From assembly GCF_003573695.1 (NCBI RefSeq), contig NC_039359.1, positions 87,152,566-87,216,565 of the forward strand: 64,000 nucleotides of DNA, written 5' to 3'. Numbering within the stretch: the first letter of the stretch is position 1; each line of letters begins with the position of its first letter. A program made the position numbers and the translations under genes. The notes below the pieces were generated by a model. That model saw nothing but the letters and a program-made list of their open reading frames with translations, was not told where the DNA came from and made no database searches. Below are positions 1-11,704 of this stretch, piece after piece. This DNA comes from Papaver somniferum. Lineage: Eukaryota; Streptophyta; Magnoliopsida; Ranunculales; Papaveraceae.

Positions 1-221
1 AACCTCTTGAGTTGATAATGAAACTTCATTATCGTTATGTGATTCTTTAACTTCGTCGACCAAACTCTTTCTTTCTTTTCGTCAAAACCAGGAATGTCTT
101 TCATACCTTCGTGTTTCCATACAATAATCTTGGTTTCAAGAGAAGTAATCGAAGTTTTAATTTCAGTGACAATATTCTTCGAGAGTTCTTTCATAAGAGC
201 TACAAAATCAGAATTTTCCAT
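1..221 (-). CDS. Copia-like gag N-terminus, partial
   Basis: A frame open from an ATG at 221-219 to the window edge encodes about 73 residues beginning MENSDFVALMKELSK and rich in Lys, Glu and Ile. It lies 78 bp downstream (minus strand) of a Met-tRNA-type primer site and an LTR end, which is where gag starts in a copia-like retrotransposon. Family assignment rests on this position, the primer type and the short LTR, not on a recognised domain. The rest of the element lies outside the window. Confidence 0.5.
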   Translation of the reverse strand, partial: MENSDFVALMKELSKNIVTEIKTSITSLETKIIVWKHEGMKDIPGFDEKKERVWSTKLKNHITIMKFHYQLKR

Positions 222-299
222 TGAAAAGAAAAGTAGGGTTTTGAAATTGTGCGGAAGTTGTTAAGGATCTGTTTCTAGATAAAAACTAAAAACGCTGTA

Positions 300-309
300 T
301 CTGATACCA
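300..309 (-). other. Primer binding site, initiator Met tRNA type
   Basis: The minus strand reads TGGTATCAGA, the usual plant copia primer site complementary to the 3' end of initiator tRNA-Met. It starts 5 bases after the LTR end at 315, and gag begins downstream at 221. Confidence 0.75.
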
Positions 310-314
310 ACTAG

Positions 315-719
315 TGTAGTACGATAAGGGAAGAAGGCAATGCGGAGATTGCAGGTGTTGAGAAGGGAAGAAAAGGATGAGAAACAAAAGAACAATAAGG
401 TTTAAAAGATGAGAAAGATAGGTTTGCTCTTAATGATTCGTTTTGATAATAATTGATAATAATAATTGTATTTTACAAGAACTTAATAAGCCTGTGTTAT
501 ATAGGCATGATAAGAACCTAAAAATAGTAAAAATCTAAAAGAAGAAATAAAGAAACTCCAAAAGAAGAAATTCTAGACTTGTAACACAAGTAAACCAAAG
601 AATCAACTGTGACAGTTGATACAGCGCAAAGGGGTCAACTATGAAAGTTGATACAACATAAAGGTATCAACTGTCATTGTTGATACGGAACAATTGGATC
701 AACTTGGACAGTTGATACA
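315..719 (-). repeat. 5' LTR of copia-like element (outer edge approximate)
   Basis: On the minus strand the LTR ends with CGTACTACA at 315, just before the primer site. A TATA box (CTATATAACAC on the minus strand, near 497-507) lies about 185 bp before this end, as expected for an LTR promoter. The outer border is inferred from a TGTATCAACTG start at 719 and is uncertain, because the 3' LTR is not in the window. Confidence 0.5.
600..719. repeat. Four palindromic 30-37-bp repeats in LTR U3
   Basis: Four units near 601, 633, 667 and 698 each have an imperfect palindrome of the form ATCAACTGT-N-(A)CAGTTGATAC, separated by about 10 bp of unrelated sequence such as AGCGCAAAGG. They lie upstream of the LTR TATA box on the element's sense strand. 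The spacing and symmetry suggest repeated protein-binding or cruciform sites. Confidence 0.7.
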
Positions 720-903
720 TTGAAAACAGGTAGATGTCCTAAATCAAAAGGGGTTTCCGGATATTACCTTTATCCCGTGTTATCTCAAAGTTTAACAGTA
801 TGCTTTTCGTATAGAGTTGTGTTCTGCTTTTGTGCTATTAAATAATTCGCAAGGATATTCTCCCCTCCTCTTTTTTTTATGACTTCTTCATCTTATCTGT
901 GCG
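720..903. other. Unassigned sequence
   Basis: No coding, repeat or RNA feature was recognised between the palindromic repeats and the 104-bp repeat fragment. Confidence 0.5.
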
Positions 904-951
904 TTGTGCACGTTTAATCGAACCGTGCTCCTGGTTTATTTGGTGTATGTC
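904..951. repeat. Left fragment of 104-bp tandem repeat; target site copy ATGTC
   Basis: This stretch matches the end of the 104-bp unit seen on the other side of the 14-kb element (for example GCTCCTGG and ATTTGGTGT). It ends with ATGTC at 947-951, which is repeated at 15009-15013. The array was therefore continuous before the element inserted. Confidence 0.8.
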
Positions 952-3900
952 TGTAGATGGGGAAAAACTATTTGCTGGTTTTTACGGAATCGAGGAGATG
1001 ACCGTGCGGAGGAGGACTCCTTGAACCGAGCAAATGCTCAACCTCACACAGATGCAGTGCAATATGGGAGTGATTTAAGTTCGAGATATCAATCTGTAGG
1101 ACTCCATCCTAAACCAAGACAATGGCCGTTCCAGAGTCAATTCGGTCATAAGAGAGGATAGGTCGGCCTGTATGAGGGAAGCTAAGAAATGTCTGAGATC
1201 AATGGTGATCGAGATTGTAGGTGTGTTGTGTATTCTGCGTAAGAAAGTTCTGAATGATTGAATTTACTCAGTTGAGAGTGATTGCTCAGACGATGAGTTC
1301 GTGTAGACGAAAGATTTGTCTATATGATCTTGTCGAGAAATTCTTGTCTGTTTCAATCAGTATTCAGAGACTTACTTATATTGCTGGAATTGTAAACACC
1401 TTTATCCCATGAAGTGTCACAGTTGTTGAAGTCAAAGAGTGGGGAAGTGGGAAATTGTGTCAAAACCAGTTGCTCATCGTGCGAAGACTTGTTGATTTTC
1501 CATCCACTACTTTGCTAAATCCGTCAACTGATTGCACGACTTGCTCACATTCTCATCGTGTGCATGAACACACGTGCCGTAGACCGCCATACCAAAACCC
1601 TAGTTAATATCCCCCCATGTGACATGATTGACATCTCGTGGACTCAGTTGTTGACTTTATGCGACGATGAGTCCTTGTATTGCTGAGTCGAACGTGATTT
1701 GCAAATGTTCTGAGACTCATGAATTGAACATGTCTGCTGAGACAAAAATACATTGTCCAATAAATGTTGATATCTAAAATGAACAAATATTGTTCTGAGT
1801 CGTTGAATATTGATAGTTGAACCAATATTCCTTGATCTGAGAAAACATTGCTCATCTGAGCATATGTTTCCCATTTGATGAATTATTGAATATTAATAGT
1901 TGAACCAATATTCTTTGGTATGAGCAGAAGTTGCTCATTTGAACAAATGTTGCTCGTTTGAGGAATCATTGGTAACAGGACCAAGATAAATTTAAAATAC
2001 TGGCAGCTGAACCGAGTATAATTAATTAGGGTGTTGATCATGTGATCAACATAAAATTATTAGAATTATGAACCTTGGATTTAAAACCCTAATTTTGATC
2101 AACTGCTGAATTGATGATAAATTGGTGATTTATTGAAAATCATTCATGAAATGAAGGAGGGACCGGCTACATGGGATGATGAATCGACCATGTAGCTCCA
2201 TATGCTCAAGTGAGCAAAATACCAAAGTCTTTTGAAGACCTGGTGAAAGGATGATTAAATGTTGGTTTCATCATTTATTAAAATAATGCTCATGTGAGCG
2301 TTAGGTAGTAAAACCTGATTATTTAGAGATGAGGTACCGACCAAGGGGCATGAGACTGGCCCTTGGTGATCATGTACCAGCTGATGGTTGTTTGAGAAAA
2401 CTCCAAGTTGTTTGACAAGAGTTTGGACCCAATATGAGCGATTGAGCAAATTAGGTCAAAATTGTTGAAACACGTGGGACCGGATTTTTGCAAGCCTCAG
2501 AGACGTCATTGGTCGATGAAGGGGACATGCCCATGTCACCATAATATATGTGTCTCAGTCCTGAGAGTTTCAATATTTTCTGATGCGCGTTTAAGCAACA
2601 TTTTAAGAAAATATGAAGAAATCAGGGATTTTTGCTGAAACCAGGAAAACTTCATGAGATGAAGGAATAAATAATAAAAAAATGAAGGAATCATGAAGTG
2701 TGGGACCGGATATGGCCAAGGCATGGCCGGCCGGCCAAAGAGCCTGGTCCCAAGGAACTTTTCCTAATTTCATAATATTTTTCATGATTTTAGGGAAATA
2801 TCATAAAATCAAGGAGTTTGTTGAAACCAAGGAATTTGTTGAAATCAAGGAGTTTCCATGAGATGAGGGAAACATAAAAAAATAATAATAATAAAATAAA
2901 GACTGTGTGGGACCGTCTAGGGCATGACCGGCCGGCTAGGGCCCGGTCCCACAAGTTTCCCTAATTTTATATTATTTTCATGACTTGAGGGAAATTTCAT
3001 GAATTCAAGGAGTTTCCTTGAAATGAAGGAGTTTCCATGGGATGAGAGAAACAAATAATATTAAAATAATGAGACAAGAGCGTGTGGGGCCGGCTATGGC
3101 CACGTCATGGCCAGCCGGCCAATGAGCCCGGTCCCGTGCATTTTCTTCTTAATTTTACATAATTTTCATGAGTTTAGAGAAATATCATGAAATCAGGGAA
3201 TTTTCATGGGATGAGAGAAATAAAAAAAAAATAATAAGGAACCATGAGGTGTGGGACCGGCCACGGCTAGGGCATGGACGGACGGCTAGTGAGCTCGGTC
3301 CCACGACACCTTTCCTAATTATTTTATTTCTTTGATGCGACGAAACGCCATGAGACTGGGGAGTTTCCTTGAAACGAAGGAGATTTGCTTGAATGAAGAG
3401 ATTTTCATGAGATTAGGGAAAAATAACAAAGTATGATAAAATATAGAATTGGGCGTGGGACTGGCCACGGCGTGACTGGCCAGTTGGTGGACCCAGTCCC
3501 ATAGCGCCATTTCTAATATTTTATTATTATTATTATTATTTTTCTTCCTATTTTGCATAGGTTCATCGTTCCTTCGTGTTTTGGAATGCTCGTTTGCGCA
3601 TTCAGGTGCTCGTTTGTGCATTATTGCTGAGTACAGTCGCACCATTTTGGTCGGGGATTACTCGATAGCTGCTCAGATGCCCGTAAGTTGAACATTTATC
3701 ACTAACCCGTGGAATTCTGCTGGGGAAGAACCACGGATTGAAGTGACGAAATATTACGAAGAATCGTAGAATATTGCTGAATATTCAATTAACGATTAGA
3801 GATAATTAATTGATGGATCTATACTAGCAGGCATGCTGTCTAGGAGCATTAATTATCTGAGAGTGGAGTAACATGAGCTTGTTGAAGCGTCATATTTCCT

Positions 3901-4233
3901 TTATATAGTCAGGGAAAATCTTGTTGCATCCTGAAGACGTTATTGCTCTATACTAGCAGGCAAGCTATCTAGGAGCCGTCAAATCTTTCGATTCTATATA
4001 GAAGTAATTACCAAAATTGCTCAGTATTCATGAGATGTGCCGTTGCCTCAGCTGAGAGACTACACGTCTACATATACTCTGAGAGACATCATCCCATTCA
4101 GAGATTTTGTGGCATGAGCTTTCTTTCTTTCGACGAGAGACATGAGTCTCAACACTCATCTGATTGCTGGATCAAGAGTACTACAATTATGGTTTTCCCA
4201 TTTTAGCCTTTTTTTGAAAATCCGCCATCTACA
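952..4233 (-). repeat. 3' LTR of the 14-kb element
   Basis: Direct repeat of 3282 bp with TGTAGATG/CATCTACA ends. A TATA box for the element's sense strand lies near 3899-3908 (CTATATAAAG on the minus strand). The middle (about 2690-3510) holds five units with GC-rich inverted repeats based on GGGACCGG/CCGGTCCC. The part near 1860-1960 is rich in TGCTCA/TGAGCA motifs. Confidence 0.92.
2699..3511. repeat. Five-unit array of GC-rich hairpins inside the LTR
   Basis: Five degenerate units about 170-200 bp apart each contain GGGACC-N30-40-GGTCCC around a GGCCGGCC core, separated by AT-rich spacer. Clear stems are 2906-2915/2944-2953 (10 bp), 3251-3259/3296-3304 (9 bp) and 3456-3464/3493-3501 (9 bp). 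In the last, GGGACTGG pairs with CCAGTCCC, so both arms changed together. The same array is at about 13480-14285 in the other LTR. Confidence 0.8.
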
Positions 4234-4541
4234 TTAAGTCTTCTGCTTAGTGAGGGACAATCATGTTCCTCAGTCAGCACTGAATGGTGATTTTCCAGTT
4301 ATGAACGAAATAAGTAATTGAACTTAGCCGTAAGATAAGATAAGACGTTACCGGATTTTCGATTGTGCGAGGGGACCATGGCTTGAAAGAAGATCCCAGT
4401 GGCATGATAGAGTATCGTCTAATGAGCATAAATTGGTGTTGAACCGCTGGTTTGGTGATGGGACCTTGATCGAACTAGGATTCACGGGCCCGGCCCGAAA
4501 AGGAAATCCTTGTGAAATTAGGTTTTGGAAATAAAAATTGA

Positions 4542-4549
4542 TATAAAAG
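4542..4549 (+). promoter_or_regulatory. TATA box of the antisense PMD pseudogene
   Basis: TATAAAAG lies 308 bp inside the 3' LTR border, on the strand opposite to the retroelement. A pyrimidine-rich leader, a consensus donor (CAG/GTACGC at 4714/4715) and the PMD coding exons follow. It looks like a captured gene promoter rather than an LTR promoter. Start of transcription near 4575 is inferred from spacing only. Confidence 0.6.
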
Positions 4550-4574
4550 GGAATTAATCCTTTTTTCTTTTATT

Positions 4575-7500
4575 TCTCCTCACACGTCCAACCACCACCT
4601 TCATCTTCTTCCTCCCTTCACGTCAGCAGTAGAAGAGAGCAGGAAAATTTGCTGGAAATCACCGTCGCCGGCCGTCTGATCACCGTCCGGCCAATTTCGG
4701 GCCGCCACCAACAGGTACGCAATTTTTTTCCAGAAGTTTCATGATTTATTCATGAGTTGTTCATGCTTTTATCATATTAAAATTTTATACATATGTATAT
4801 ATGAGTCTGAGTTTTGTAAAAAACCCTTATTTTTATTAAACGCATGTTCGTTCGATCGTTAGTTCGAGAGACTAGTAATAACCCCTAGCTTGAGAGATTT
4901 TTATTTTTGAAATAGACCTGTGTCCAGTGATAAAATTTTGTTTATGAGCTTTTATGAAAACCAAAACTTTATCTTAAAAGGTGTGAACTTTTCACAAGAC
5001 CGAAATAAACCTTCATTTCAAAGAAAAATTCTCGTACGAAAGAAAAGATAGATTTTTTTTATGTGAAATTGTGACATATATAATGTCATATATTTATTTA
5101 CATGAGTAAATAAAAGTTTTTGAAAATTTTTCTTGAATTATTCACGTTAATCATTGTTTCGCAAACTCAAAATATAGGTTTTGAGTAACCCTTGAACTTA
5201 GACAATTTATTTATGAAATATTGTCTTGGTGTAAGTTTCATAGCTCAGTTGTGGATGTTTATACTATGAAAATTATGTTCATGATTTTATGAAAAATCAG
5301 GTTTCAATTTTCAAATGATAAGGCTTTGTTCGTTATTGCAGGTTTCAAAGAACGAACTAATTTCGGAGTGTTAACTCTTATATCACAATCACTGCTAGTG
5401 GAATTGTAAAGAGGTAAGAGTTAAGGATTTCCATTTTGTAGTTGCTTGCATGAATATTTTGTTGTCAGATAATGTAGCTCCATCATGTTGTCGAAGTTTG
5501 CGTCTTGTATGACAATATTCTGAAATAATGTTTGCACACATTACAACTACTTCGCAAAGATGTCTGGCTCCCAGGAAAATGATGCCTCTAGAGACAACAG
5601 TTTCCAACATCTTGACAGTTGAGATGGAGAGAATTAATAAGGCATCGGGCAGAGATTGTTACGCCCACTGGTTAACACACTGGTGGCCACGAGACACCCC
5701 CCTTGACGAACCTGACGGTATGTTATCTATCGCTGCTTTCTTGTGTTTATTGTTGTCCAGGGACGTGTTTGAAGACATCGAAACTTTGCTGAAGCCATTT
5801 GTAATCCCTTTCGCCATTAAGATGGCTCAAGGTGAACAACTTCCCATGGGTAGCATATTCTTGGGTTCTTTGTACTCTAACCTGGACTCCTTGGTTATAG
5901 ACTCCAGCATTTCGAATGGCTTTATGAAGATTGAATGCTACGCAATACGATGTTTCTCCAGGCCTTGATTTGGGAGCGCTTCAAGAATTATGCACCTATT
6001 CCTCGTAATATCTTGCAAGGACTGAACGCTGCTGATTCTCGTCGTATTTTTCCTGAGAATGATAATGCCAGGATTATCCGTTGGTCTACAAAGCAACCTC
6101 AATCCAAGACACGGATCATCGATGTGTTAAACAATGAATCTGAGTTTAATTTCCGCCCCTGGGTTCTAATTCCTTCTTATGTTTCTCAGTTGAAAACTTT
6201 CAATACTGAAGAAAGTACGACTTTGAAATCTGGCGTGGACTTGAACGACGGCGAAAGATCCTTCATATTGAGTTGTACTCCAGGTCACTTGATATCAGCA
6301 ATATATGGAGACTTTTCAGTAGAGGAATACAATATCGATAGAGCAGCTCGTCAGATGGGTATGGATCAATGCATTCCAACTTTTCGAAGAAGGAAACCAT
6401 CAATGGAACAGCTTAAAACCTGTTTAGATCGCACACGTGTGGAAGGAGGTTCTTACTGGTTTCCTTGTTCTGAATGAATCACATATGTAACTCCAGGTTA
6501 CATAGACTTCTGGGATCAGCAGCTTGAGCGTTTACACGATTTTGTAATGGTTGGCCAACCTTTAGTGAAAGAGCCTCCTTATTCTGATATGATTGCTTCT
6601 CGACCAAGATTGAAACCCATCTCTGGCGGCGATAAGCGAAAGGCATCTCCAGGATGTTCACCAGTATGTATCTTTTACATATTCTTCATAAGATTAAAAT
6701 AACCGCTTTTGATTATCGCATCAATTTTCTTTTGCAGGACGGTCGTACTGTGAGACCTCGAATCGAAGTAAACTTCTCAAAAGCAGAAACAGTAATTCAC
6801 GGTGGAGAAGGAAGGAACAATAATTGTAAGCTGTTACCTAACACCATAAAGTCCCCAGTTGTTTCCTTGGTGAGTTGTCAATATTTTCTGCCGTGACTTT
6901 TTCTTATCCGTATTACTAGGATCGTAACCAACATCCGTTATTTGGTTACATAACTTTTCTCCATCAAGTATTGATGGTCTTCAATTCCCCGCTGCTGGGC
7001 AGACAGTTTCTGACTTGAGTGTTGAAGAAGAGAATGACGTGAGTACTCCTCCACATAACCAAATATGATGCTTCGTAGATAAAATGCTAATTGTTTGAGA
7101 ATATGTACATGACGATATCGCCATGGAAGTGGAGAGTGCTGATGATCTTTCATCTTCTGAGGGTGGAGATAAAGAAAACTCGCAGGATTCAAAACCGAAT
7201 GGAAGTAATAAGACTCTTGATGTTGACACGAGCAATTCTGATTCTTTGAACGTTTCAGAAACCATTCAAGTAAGTATTTCCATTGCATTTTATTCATGGA
7301 AGCATAAAATTGTTGATTTATGAATAAATGAACGAGAATCCATGTGCATATACAAAAAACTTTGCCGAAATACGTCGCCAGAAAATTCAGAACTCAGTCT
7401 TTTAGCAAAACGTCATAAAATTTTCGTCTGAAGTTGGATTTTCAAGGTCTGCATATGTATCTTCAAGCCCGGAAAATTTCCTAGCTTTTGAAAAGAATAT

Positions 7501-8668
7501 TTTTAAGTTTTGAGCATGTTAGGACCTGAAAAATGCGAAACAGTAAACTTCCAGAAGATTTTCAGAAGTTTTTCAGACTGCATGTTGTCCAATGTTTTGA
7601 CCACATCTCTTTGCTCATTCATCGGATTGTTATGCAATTTTGATATATTGTAGAGAAAATTAATACGAAGAGAATAGTATATAACTCATCCTCAGATTCC
7701 TTGTAGATTGATCCCAGTGCGTCGTATTGTACAGGGCAAAGTAAAATCTCTTCAGATGAGGTTGCTGTAAAAACGTGTTTCATGACTTTCACGCTATTTG
7801 TTCGTGTATTGAGTACATAATGATGATTTTTTATGATTTTTGTCTGCTTGTATGTTGTAGTTTATGATCCCGTTTAGTTTCCATGTTTAGATTGCTCTAA
7901 CCTCATGTAATCTTCGTATTAGGTGCCAAATACCGAAGTTGAGGATACTGAAACCAATAAGGATAATTCAAGCAGCCCTGAAGTTATTGATGAAGAGACA
8001 ACCATCCCTGCACTTCAAGGACATGAGAGAGTTGTCATTGAAGTTATGTAAACTTCAATTGTTGCCACTCCAGTAATAAAAGAAACTGAGCCACAAGCAG
8101 AGGAGACTGAAAAACTGTTGCCATGACCGTAGAAGTTGCTCCAGTAACTGAGAATCACATAGTGGTACATGAATATCCAAGTGAATGAGTTTCTTTTGAT
8201 CCTTCATTTGATGCATCACTCCCATATCATGAACTAGTTGGTGGATTCAGCGTTCCTATTGGCTATGCAGACTTGTACAAGAAGATATGAAGGAAGTTTG
8301 GTCACATCATCGTTACTAGAGATCCTGGACGTGCTTATTCTTTAACAATGCAAGTAAGTGTCATCTTACGTGTTGTAAGTGATATATGCACCAGGGCCAT
8401 AAATACTGTGACTCCAGATGTACTCTTTGATTGGGAGTTCAACTTGGAGAATTTTGAAAGACTTGGCTTCAACGTGAAGTGGCTTCGTAAGAAAATAAAT
8501 GCTATTAAGGACTCACGTGAGAATAACATACCCTTTCCCAATAATGCTGTGATGAAGAAGGAGGAAAATTTTGCTAAGAGGACTGAGGCACTGAACCTGG
8601 AGAAGGCGGCTTTGCAAATATTGAAGGATGCAGAGGAGGAAAAGTATTTCTTTGCTGACTTTCTTTGA
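4575..8668 (+). pseudogene. Plant mobile domain (aminotransferase-like PMD) pseudogene captured by the retroelement
   Basis: Likely 5' UTR exons are about 4575-4714 and 5342-5413. The main coding exon runs from about 5560 to 6663 and contains PMD hallmarks: ASGRDCYAHWLTHWWPR, a MAQGEQLPMG segment, WERF, FRPWV, then DFSVEEYNIDRAARQMGMDQCIP. Next come an intron at 6664-6737, an exon starting at 6738 (DGRTVRPRIEV), acidic Ser-rich exons, a segment near 8190-8350 (LPYHELVGGFSVPIGYADLYKK) and a Lys/Glu-rich tail ending at 8668. Breaks are a one-base frameshift near 5943, an in-frame TGA at 6475-6477 and another stop near 8288. The N-terminal half of a usual PMD is not seen, and an alternative start (MSGSQENDAS, 5559) is out of frame. 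PMD proteins such as Arabidopsis MAIN and MAIL1 act in the nucleus in transposon silencing and meristem maintenance; a role here is not shown. Confidence 0.8.
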
Positions 8669-8959
8669 TTTCTTTTCATAATCTCTTGAACTTCTGAACT
8701 TCTATGTGAGGTTTTATTTTGGTTTTGATATTGATTGGTTTTGGATTGGTAGGTGATTGAGGATTTTCTTTTGGGTTTGATAGAGATTTTCTTTAAGCAA
8801 AGTGAACTGAACTTTGATAAATTGTTGAATTCAAAAACTGAATGCAAGTATTGCAAACGTTTTGGAGAAATTGAAATACAATGAAAGAAAATCCTAAATG
8901 CCAAATCCCAGACGTCATGAATGCTCGAACGCCAAATACCTCAAATGCTTAACAATTTC
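8669..8959. other. Junction between PMD pseudogene and integrase tail
   Basis: This AT-rich stretch follows the PMD stop. Its minus-strand reading frame is long but low in complexity and looks like a shadow. No independent feature is recognised. Confidence 0.5.
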
Positions 8960-9676
8960 AGGAGTCAAATGCCTTAAGCCAATTCTCATGGATCACGGGA
9001 ATGGTCCTTCCATCTGTGTTGATAAGTTTGTAGTAGTCTCCAGTTATGTATCTTGCAACCGTGAAAGGTCCTTCCCAATTGGAGCTTCTTGCAGAATAGA
9101 GATCACGCTTAGTTTCTTTAAGAACTAAATCTCCTTCCTTGAATTTTTATGCTTGGTCGTCCGCGCCTTGAATATTTTCTGCTGATTCGGAATTCCTCGT
9201 GCGATGGGATTCCATGGTTGTGGAACAAATGGACATTCGTGCAGAGGGGAGTATCCAGCATACTGTATGTCATGCTTAGCCATGTCTTCAACAATAAATC
9301 TTTTGAAAGAATGCTCAGTTTTCAGAAACTCCGTATTCAACCATTTGGTGTAATATTGCCGTGGTGAAGCTATCCACTCGTAGCTCTTTGCGACGTCTAA
9401 GTTGTTAGTGGGAAGAAGTCCTCGAACCAAAGCAACATAATTAAACATTGGTAGTATAGGCGCATGAAGAGGAATCAGACTTGCCTGAGTACGGAACCTT
9501 TTGATGAAAGAATGTGCACTTTCTCCAGATTTCTGTGATAATTCCACCAAGGCTTTAACTTCCTCCATATCCCCGAATGATGGAGTATCTTCTATTTCTT
9601 CTGAGTCGGAGCTTTCTTCAATCGAAGGCATTAGGGTCACTTTTCCGGTATGAATCCAAGGTCGTCCAAGAATCAT
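8960..9676 (-). pseudogene. Protease end fused to integrase C-terminal tail, RT-RNase H-integrase core deleted
   Basis: Reading on the minus strand from 9676, the frame starts DMILGRPWIH, the end of a gypsy protease. It continues with an acidic linker and a Gag-like stretch (KALVELSQKSGESAHSFIKRF), then PQPWNP near 9220. After a one-base frameshift near 9130, a segment to about 8960 encodes GDLVLKETKRDLYSARSSNW, then EGPFTVARYITGDYYKL, the usual C-terminal integrase module. The reverse transcriptase, RNase H and catalytic integrase that normally lie between are absent. The element is therefore an internal deletion derivative. Confidence 0.75.
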
Positions 9677-9682
9677 GTCATA

Positions 9683-11704
9683 TCATGGATGTTCCCGGAT
9701 TATATAAAACTTGACCTCAGTGAAGACCGAATTCTCCATGACCTCTGATTGATCTCTGAGTGTTATGTGGCTGTATGCATCTCTGAGTGTCCCTTCGTGA
9801 TCTCTGATTGACATGAGAGCATGTGTAACTTCTTGTCGAGTAATGCCAGCGGTTCTGAGAGTTTTCAAAGGAATGATGTTGATGGCAGTGCCAACATCAA
9901 CAAATGCTCTCTTGAATTCGTTTCCTTTAACATGCACTGTGGTGAGCAGTCCCCAGTCATACATTTCCTTGTCAGTGGTTGGAGGTTCAGGAGGTACTTC
10001 TTGAATCGGTAGATGTTTCCCATACACTATGTGGTTCAGATCCATGAACATGTCTCCCCTATGCGCATTCGACAGATAGAGCAATTCACAGACATATTCG
10101 ATCAACGACTGAACTGTTTCTTTGACTGGTTGTTCATAGATGGAGAAAGTCCTGACTGGGATAGGATCTCTGTGTACTCCTTCAGTCCCCAAGTTAAGCT
10201 CTCCCGATTCAACCTTTTCCATGAATATGCGCTTTAAGACTCTGCAGTCACTTGTCGGATGATTGACGAACCTGTGGAAGCGACAGTAACGAGGAATTTC
10301 CATGTATTCTTCAGTCGGTTCTTTCTTAACATATGGAAATTTGATAGCACCATCTTGGATCCAAGCATCCAGGACTTTTATCACCTCTTCAATGGAAAGG
10401 GGAAATTCAGGTGCGTCTTGATCAGGAGCCATTGTGCGCTGGTCAGGGGCTTGTGCATCTTGCTTATCCTTCCTTTGTGCTTTTGAAGGAGCTGAGGTAT
10501 GTTTGCGCGGTGATTCGACTTTCCGTTGGCTCCATTCCGCGACAGAGTTTGTTGAAGGCTGAAGGTTGTACTTCTTGTTGATCAGATGTATGCTACCTCG
10601 AACGTCTCGCGGTTCTTCAGCCTTTGTAGCTTTTGTTCTTTCCAGTAAAGCGGGTGTTGTAGTTGTCGATCTCTTCGCCTCTTCATGAAGCTCTGAGAAA
10701 GTATGGAAACGAAGATTTTCCAGCAAAGCTTTGTAGACCGGGATCATGCCGTTGATACACAAGTCTACAAGTTGTTGCTCCGTAACGTTTGGATCATGAC
10801 AGTCCATGGCCTGGACTCTGAATCTTTTCACGTAGTCATTGGTATGTTCATTGTTCCTCTGAAACATTCTTCCAAGATCATAGAAAGTAACCTGCTCTGA
10901 AACAAAGAAGTACAATCTGTAGAAGGGGTTAATCATTTCTCCCCAATTGTTGATAGTTCTTGGTGAGATGTTGTTGTACCAGGTGTATGCCCTACCTTTC
11001 AAGGATTTTTAAAATTCTTTGAGGTGAACAACATGGTTATGCTCATGTTCGCCCAAGGCTTCCAAGAACCGAGAAACATGCTCTCAAGCATTGCCTGTTC
11101 CGTCATATAAAGTGAAGGTTGGAGAGGTATAACCTATTGGAAGAGGAATCCTTTGCGTAGCAGCAGGGTATGGAGGTTGGTGACGATGGATATCTGACGT
11201 CTTGTCTTTTCCATGGTTCTCCAAGAGGCCTTCCAAATCTTCCCGAGTAATAAAATTTGATGATTCCTTCGTTGATGGATCGTCTGCAGCTTTGCGGACT
11301 TCGCTGTCATCCACTGTATGAATTAGAACTACTTCAAGATAAGCATCTGAGGATGTTTCCTTTTCTTTTCCTTTTCCTTGAGTCTTCTCTGACATCTTGT
11401 CAGTGAGAGTATTGAGATAATTGAATAGATCCTTCTGTGCTGCATCCATGTCAGTTTGATTCTTTGCAAGAGTCTCTTGCACCTTGATGAGATCATCCAT
11501 GGTAGGTGGTGGATTCCCCCTGACTTCCTCAGGGTATCGGCCGAACAGGGGGTGACCTTCCATGTTAGCATGAGGAGGAATAACATTACCACCGTTAGTG
11601 TTAGAGGCCGGAATGGTTTCCGGGATATCCTCATTGTTATTGTTGCTAGTGCTAGCATAGTTTGTGTTGGAACCTGTAACTAACCCAGACCTAAGACCAA
11701 CCAT
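9683..11704 (-). pseudogene. Gypsy gag-protease polyprotein, interrupted by in-frame stops
   Basis: One frame begins at an ATG (11704-11702), 58 bases inside the 5' LTR border. A Ser/Asn/Pro-rich N-terminus leads to a retrotransposon Gag domain (GRAYTWYNNISPRTINNWGEM, then FYDLGRMFQRNNE). A charged linker and a protease-like region with DVGTAINIIPL follow. The protease motif normally has D-S/T-G, so DVG is probably inactive. TGA near 11085, TAA near 11010 and TGA near 9682 all break the same frame, which continues into the 9676 segment. No zinc knuckle is seen. Confidence 0.85.

Noticed and set aside
8335..8904. 189-codon minus-strand frame
   Set aside because: It overlaps the PMD tail on the other strand, is low in complexity and follows no start or splice signal.
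9683..10500. Several 60-75-codon plus-strand frames across the gag region
   Set aside because: They are shadows of the minus-strand gag-protease frame and have no domain features.
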